DNA of 64,000 nt from positions 1 to 64,000 of the forward strand of contig JALJCO010003416.1 in the NCBI GenBank assembly GCA_023101725.1, in the 5' to 3' direction. The stretch is from Atherinomorus stipes (Eukaryota; Chordata; Actinopteri; Atheriniformes; Atherinidae). The notes under the pieces were generated by a model, which was not told the origin of the DNA, ran no database searches, and saw only the letters and a list, made by a program, of their open reading frames with translations. The stretch's first letter is position 1. Each line of letters opens with the position of its first letter. Below are positions 58,082 through 64,000 of the stretch, one piece after another. The translations under genes were made by a program, and so were the position numbers.

Positions 58082-58985
58082 TGTGTTAACATGCAGCTAA
58101 TAACTCTTTCATAACCAGAATATTAGCAATAACCTGGTTGCGCTTTGCCATGTAAACACCGGTAAAATCCCAAATATTAACCCCTGAGTTACTCCCTTTT
58201 CTAACCCAAATATTTAAACATGTAAATGTGTATTGGACTATCTCTATTGAAAGGAATGTTTAATTGTGTTCTCCGCATGTTCTAACTGCAAGGGTTCTTG
58301 TTCTTTTGAGTAAACTACAGGGAGTATTTGTACCAGCGATTAGATGGTACTTTGCAAAGCTTTCTAGTTTACATATTACTATGGCAACACGCATCCCGAG
58401 AGGAGCTGATGTGCAAACAGTTACTATGTGGGGCTCCATCACTCATCTGGAAAAGTTTGGTAAGTCTTTGGTGTGACATAGGAAAATTGTCACACCAGTC
58501 AGCGTCAGTGAACTTCATCATTATAACCCGTTCCCACCCGCCCTGAGACCTTCATCCAAAGTGTCCGGGCTTTGGGGCTCTGGTGGAAAGCGTGGGTGTG
58601 TATGGTGCACAGCTCCAGCTCCATTCCCCATTTCCACCACACATTCTCTCCTTCTAGTGAGGACAAAATGGACAATAGTGTCAAATGTCAGCACAGAAAC
58701 AGCACAGCATCGCAATCAAAGGTGACTGCTGTCGACTCCGGGCTGCTGTCAGGCCATCCGACGCTGTATTTCACCTGTAATTCTGTAATTCGGCTGGCTT
58801 GACTGCAGTGGCTCCAGTTCATTATCCACCATTATCATGATGTTCTCCATGCGTTGCGGTTTGGGTCGGGACATTCCAATTGATAGCAGTTATAGGAGTA
58901 GGCTAACTTGGTCTGTTCACGCATGCTAACGGGGTATTCCTGATCTCCCAGTAACCGGAATATTGATCTTAACCCAAATTTTGAT
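58082..58985 (-). mobile_element. 'GTTTACATG' element, copy 2
   Basis: Inverted relative of 32292-33221, readable as homologous almost end to end. The ends are more eroded: on the complement the left end reads ACATTGACATGCCATC and the other TGTTAACATGCAGC. Both copies keep a similar short open stretch in the GC-rich core (32605-32802 plus, 58521-58715 minus). Confidence 0.72.
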
Positions 58986-59925
58986 GGCATGTCAATGTAG
59001 TCATTGTTTCAGAAGAAATGAACCCCCTAAATGTGAAAAAGGCTCAAAATTACAATCAGTCAACAAGTCAAATGCAGGTTAAAATGAGATTTTGTGAATA
59101 TGGATAAACTCTTTGGTCAGTTTTGCAGTTGATGAATGAAGCGAATCATTTCAGTTGATTGTAGGTGCAGCGCTTCACTACATATCCCAGGATGTGTTGT
59201 ACATCCATTAGCTGTGTGCTTACTTTGCGCCCTGAATGTCTGAACAAACTGCAGCTGAATCAGGAGGGAAATATAAACAAAGAAAGTGGTTTGTAGATTG
59301 AGAAATGAAAATATGCTGGTAGCTGGTTGGTGTTAGGAACAAGTCTGCCAACAAGAAAGGCTGTATAAAATAATGTGAGACAGTTTAACTTAATGTAAAA
59401 AATTATCTAAGTCTATTATTAATGCTGTCATGATAAGATTTGGTTGTCATGCCTGCTGTTCTTATTTTGATCATTGTGGCCATTGACCTGTAGCATGTTT
59501 CAAAGTTTTCAGCAGTTGTTCTCAGTTGGAATTTAACTAACCACGTCCTTTAACATGATAAATTAAAAATCAACATTTAAGGACTCTTTTGCTAAACAAT
59601 ATCTTGATTTTAAGAAGCTGCTTTTCCAGTCTAATATCAGTTATCTGTTGAAATTATGAAGGTTCACCATATCTAAACCCCGTCAAATCACTGGAAGCAT
59701 CTGAGATAATTCATAAGTTCAGGAAGACCACACACACAGATGCAGCTCTTTTTATATTCTCTGCATACAAACATGCACATTGAAGACAGTCATTTGAATA
59801 TTGAGGATAAACATGAACACCAAAATGTTTGTCCACAAAATAAACCAACTTTGAAATGTAAAGGTTTTAAATGTGCTAAAATAGGGTGGAAATTAATGAA
59901 TTTTAATGTGATTTAATTTTCTTTT
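58986..59925. other. no gene seen
   Basis: AT-rich sequence without recognised features. Confidence 0.4.
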
Positions 59926-60020
59926 AAAAAAAAAAAAAGAAAAAAAAAAAAAAAAAGAAAGGGGGAAAAGGGAGAAAGGGGGGAAAAGGAGGATTTTTAA
60001 ATATTTAAAAAAAAAAAATA
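59926..60020. repeat. short A/G-rich tract
   Basis: A runs with GGG/GGGG interruptions on the plus strand, similar in nature to the tracts at 50805 and 55040. Confidence 0.85.
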
Positions 60021-61005
60021 CATGAAACACATTTAAGGCTCATGGATAGCTGACATGCATATTTGCATTAATGTTTAGAAGTGCTCATTTTCACATGTAA
60101 CCAGTTGAAAAACTGTATATGATGAATGATGCAGTGTCAGCCTGACCATCTGCTTTTATGTTGACAATGAAACATTTAGGACACAAACATCTCCTGCAAG
60201 CCCTCCTGCCTCCCACAGTCTAAAGCTCAGTGCTGCTCCATTTCAGCATCCCCCAGTGCTTGGATCAAGGTGGGTCTTTATTTCTCTTCAATGCCCTAAC
60301 AGCTCTTGACTCAACCTGAAATCAGCAACATGCTCAGTGGAAAATTTTATACAGCATGTGCAGAGACCTCCAAAGCTCCAAACTCCATGAACACGCAAAA
60401 GGCACGACCCCCTTCAGAGCAGCCTGGCAGCTCACAGATAGTGATACTGCGCAGGGCACTTTCTTCTCAACTTTGCCTGAACTCTTCAGCTGTGGGCTCC
60501 TTGTACATTGGCCAAGCCAGAATGCATGTTGTGAACATCATGCACAGTCTGCCGAGCCAAAAGACATGACCTTGTAGCAATCTCTGATTCCAGTCCTGCA
60601 GTTTTTCATCCCTGTGCTAGGTCGTGCTAGGTCACAGACTCTGGTGACCTGTGCCTGTGTCAGCCTGGACTGCAAGCTGGCTGTGTTGGACCAGCCTGCC
60701 AGAAATGGGCTGCTTCTTCATAGATAACTGGTCGTCTGAGAATTTGTAAAATCCTGAGTTAGCATGCAGGTCAGGCAGTGAGATAGGAATCTGTTTATTA
60801 TGGTATTTTTGTTCTTAAAAAGACCATAAGGGCAGCAGCTGGCTCCCTTTTTATGAAGTTAGAAAGAAAAAAGGGAGCATGCAGCATTTCCTTACAAATC
60901 TCTGAACTAATTTTAGGGAATAGCCTACTATACACAGATTAAAATGGTTTGACCAGACCATAGATAGAAAGAATGCTTACACTGAAAGAATGAGTATGCA
61001 TTTAC
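60021..61005. other. no gene seen
   Basis: A plus-strand open stretch of 87 codons (60306-60569) overlaps another in a second frame; neither has a recognisable family. Single-copy-looking. Confidence 0.35.
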
Positions 61006-61009
61006 TTAA

Positions 61010-61865
61010 AGGGGAAGTTCAGGATTTTATGACATAGGGCCTCATTTACAAGTGAGCCAGAATACTACGTATCACTAAAGACAGTTTTGGCATATTTCAT
61101 CCCGTTATTCTCGTTCCAGGAGGTTACTGATGCTAATGCTAGTGGAAGTCAATAGGAATCTGCTAGCCTGTCATTAAAACCAACCTTATCCACTCCACAG
61201 AACATCCGAGGCAAATCAGCAAGTCTATCTGTGTAAATGCCGTGTTAAACTAGTAAACTCATGTGTTTAAACAAGTAAAACTAACCTTGTATGACAAATT
61301 TTGCATTACATATTGAGGAACTAGTTTCTTACCAGCTTACTACCTTTTTCAGTGTATTCTGGTTCATAGAGACATGGTGACAGTTAGTTTGATGAAAAAA
61401 GTTAGAAATCATCTTCAAAATCAGACAAATCCTCATGCCTTTCAGACGCGGCCGTATTTTAGACTTTATATTTGTGTAATCAAATTCCTTCTTGCACGTA
61501 GCAGCAGATGACATCACACTGCTGCCAAATACAGGAAGTAAAACTTTGTAAAGTTTCTCAGCAGCAACAATCAAAATGCAACGAAATGCAGGTTAGTTTT
61601 ATTTGTAACATTATTCTGTTAACACAGCATTTACACAGATAGTCTGAAGTTATAAATGATTTGCCTCGAATGTTCTGTGGAGTGGATAAAATTGTTATTA
61701 ATGACAGGCTAGCAGATTCCTATTGACTTTCACTAGCATTAGCATCAGCGACCCGCTGGATCTAGAATAACGGGATGAAATATGTTGAAACCATCTTCAG
61801 TGATAAGTAGTATTCTGGCTCACTTGTAAATGAGGCCCTATGTCATAAAATCCCGAACTTCCCCT
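61010..61865. mobile_element. TTAA-type foldback MITE
   Basis: 856 bp flanked by TTAA (61006-61009, 61866-61869). Very long inverted repeats: about 61010-61260 pairs with about 61620-61865, starting AGGGGAAGTTC and sharing 'GATTTTATGACATAGGGCCT' and 'AATAGGAATCTGCTAGCCTG'. The TTAA target suits piggyBac or Kolobok families. No transposase. Confidence 0.87.
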
Positions 61866-61869
61866 TTAA

Positions 61870-62345
61870 ATTTAGACCAAGGTGCTAGCCAAAAACTAAA
61901 GTTTAAATGACTGACAAAATGAATAATAGCAGAAAAAGCATTGTTTTCCTTTTATTCTAGGATTTTCAGAAGGAAAAATGGCAAGTTTTGTCCTTTAAAT
62001 GTAAACCAAATCTATATGGCAACTACTTGTGTTCATATTACATCACCATCAATCAAATCTCATTCTATCTGCTTTCCTTCCAATGCCCCTATTCAAGATA
62101 CGGATTTCCCTAAATTGTTCTATTTCCATTGGTGATTCTATTGAATATGATTTAATCAAGTCATATTTTTTGTTTGTATAAAGTGTATTAGATACTTGTA
62201 CGTGTAAAATATCTACAGAATTATGAAAAACAAACTAAACAAACCATAAAAACTCCACACTGCAATCCAAAGTTTCCTAGTTACTTAATGACATCATCAT
62301 GAAACACATTTGTGAACTGCTTGTCCATTGGCCAGTTTGGCTAAC
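61870..62345. other. no gene seen
   Basis: AT-rich single-copy-looking sequence. Confidence 0.4.
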
Positions 62346-62349
62346 ATTG

Positions 62350-62975
62350 ACCATGTTTACATGAGCGTTTTAATTCCTCTTTAATTTTGAATAAAAGCTA
62401 GTTCCATTTTAAAAAGACACTGTGAATACAATTTCAAATTAAACTCAATTCTGAATAAAGTGACTTGTTTGTTCTCATTTTCATTCTGAATTAAATAATT
62501 CCTCAATTATGTACACCTTTAATCTGCTTTAACTTAATTCTGGTCTGTGGTGTTGCAATGGAAAATGTAGAAGCGAACACGAAACAAGCGTTGAATTTGT
62601 GGCAGCTGGTGGAAATGAAGTAGTATTTTAGTGTTAGGCTGCTGCTACAGAACTACAATTGAAATCAAGGAGAAAATCTGAATTAGTAGGTGGTTTTTCA
62701 TGCCACAGCTGAAAAGACTACAAAAAAGCCAAAAAGAAAAGGAGCAGGAAGTTAGTTTACTTCCGGGTTGACACAAATACGTCACATCTGCCCTCTGTCC
62801 AATCAGAGCTCCTCCCAACCCCCAGATCTGAAGTGGAATTAGATAAACCTGATTTTCATGTAAACCTTAATTCCCAATTATTATTTACATGTAAACACGA
62901 AGGAGAATAATTTAATTTTGAATTGTTTCATTTGCAATAATTAATTCCAAATTGAAAACATCATGTAACCGTTAC
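62350..62975. mobile_element. MITE, 'GTTTACATGA' ends
   Basis: Left end 'CATGTTTACATGAGCGTTTT', right complement 'CGGTTACATGATGTTTTCAA'; both arms continue with TTAATTCC/GGAATTAA words. The interior has 'CAATCAGAGCTCCTCCC'. No clear TSD. Ends recall those of 32292-33221 but the interior differs. Confidence 0.55.
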
Positions 62976-63157
62976 GATTCAGTCAACCAATCAGGAGACT
63001 GGACCTTATGTTAAGGATATTAAAGAGACAGAAGAAGTCTGGGGAAGACTAGAGGTTTTGTAGAATGTACAGCATGAGAAAAGTCATGTTTTTGGACATG
63101 AAACATATTTTAGTAAACCCATTTTAGGTTATTTTCGTAAATCTAATTTCTCCCCAG

Positions 63158-63300
63158 GAGTGAGTGTGAGTGTTGGTCCTTTGATGTACTGGCAATCCAT
63201 CCAGCATGCACTCTACCCTTGCTAGCAGATCGGATACAGTAGGCTCACCTCCAATGAACCTGAAATGGATTTAGTGGGTGTAGAATATTAAAAGATGGAT
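63158..63300 (+). repeat. SINE-like repeat with GATGG tail
   Basis: 'GTGTGAGTGTTGGTCCTTTG', 'ATGTACTGGCAATCCATCCA' and a final AAAAGATGGATGG match the pattern of the fish repeat also found at 3957-4085. Decayed. Confidence 0.5.
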
Positions 63301-63540
63301 GGAAAACATGGAACTTTGGAGTTTGTGTAGCGCACCAAGGTCCATTTCATTCCACTCAAGGCTCTTCATTCAGGAGTTCCTCAAGCTCCAACAGGATCAT
63401 GTGTGAGTTCAGTTGTGACAAGTTTATTCACTTGCATTCAAAAGTCTGTTTGTCAGACTAACACTATAATTATTTTTTTTCCGTGTGGTATGTAAACCAG
63501 CCGTATGATTCACATAGTTTTCTCAAAAGTGATTGGCAGT

Positions 63541-63746
63541 ACACACTCAAAAATAGAGGTACGAGACAGGAACATTTCTGTACCTGTAGGTGTATTTCTT
63601 ACAAATGTTCTCTCAAAAGTACAATATTGGTCTTTATGAGGCCAGAAGTGTACCTATATACTATGAAAAAGGGTCCAAAGTAATATAAAGTACACATTTG
63701 TACCGTTTCAACCCTAAGGGTACCTGCAGCATTGAAAAATGTGGAT
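63541..63746. repeat. 'ACACTCAAAAATAGAGGTAC' repeat
   Basis: Left end ACACTCAAAAATAGAGGTAC; inside is 'TTGTACCGTTTCAACCC'. These words are typical of a common fish MITE. The right end is uncertain (about 63740) and no TSD was found. Confidence 0.5.
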
Positions 63747-63749
63747 AGC

Positions 63750-64000
63750 TTGTACAATAACTATAAATAGCAGTCCTTCTAAACAGTAGTATAATTATAG
63801 TTATTATAATAGGATTTTCATAATAATCATAGTAATCATAGTGATAATGTATAATTATATATGTGTTTGACCTATATTTATATAATAACTATTCATTTAT
63901 TATTAGCATCTTTGATTGTTGTCATAATCTCTATTTTATTGACTTTTATTCATCATTTTTCATTGATTTAATTGTACTTTATTAACTCATACAGCTTAAT
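63750..64000. other. AT-rich sequence to window end
   Basis: ATAATTATAG/CATAGTAATCATAG words of low complexity. No gene. Confidence 0.5.

Noticed and set aside
60306..60577. Two overlapping open frames of 73 and 87 codons
   Set aside because: Different frames over the same DNA, no motif, no splice or promoter evidence.

Overview
The window looks like non-coding DNA from a teleost (ray-finned) fish. It is AT-rich and carries a mix of repeats typical of fish: a Ty3/gypsy LTR element, RTE/Rex3-like and L2-like LINEs, a fossil L1-like ORF2, tRNA-derived SINEs, Tc1/mariner pieces and many hAT, Harbinger-like, TTAA-type and other inverted-repeat DNA transposons. I recognise no host protein-coding exon, tRNA, rRNA or CRISPR array. 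The species cannot be named from this sequence alone.

Region 1 (1-5974) is a nearly complete Ty3/gypsy retrotransposon on the minus strand. Its two LTRs are about 165 bp and identical over the 163 positions both are visible. Its single gag-pol frame is split by a 1405-bp non-autonomous hAT (3414-4818) with a perfect 8-bp target-site duplication (TSD). Without the hAT and one TSD copy, the frame is 1310 codons including the stop, so the retrotransposon was intact until a recent insertion.

Region 2 (5975-14930) holds an L2-like LINE remnant, a 985-bp Harbinger-like MITE, a multi-layer nest (9104-13554) and a tRNA-derived SINE. In the nest, a Tc1-like 3' end was hit by a Rex3-like LINE, which was hit by a TTAA-type MITE, which was hit by a 1788-bp GGCCGC-ended element.

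Region 3 (15309-26401) contains three hAT elements with 7/8 or 8/8 TSDs. One of them holds a second hAT that splits a BED-type zinc-finger remnant. A second Rex3-like LINE end lies at about 24125-24712.

Region 4 (28249-45770) contains a MITE with a nested Tc1-like MITE and a trinucleotide array, a 'GTTTACATG' element, an L1-like ORF2 fossil, a CACTA-like pair of ends, an L2-like LINE interrupted by a Harbinger-type MITE, another hAT and a LINE tail.

Region 5 (45771-64000) has a perfect 19-bp hairpin, another hAT, a 956-bp element with an exact 10-bp TSD and its deleted relative, a second 'GTTTACATG' element, a TTAA foldback, and three purine-rich low-complexity tracts that may be partly assembly artefact.

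The only near-intact genes are the retrotransposon's own. The main biological content is the layered history of transposition, readable from TSDs and terminal inverted repeats (TIRs). I found no convincing new enzymatic or defence system.
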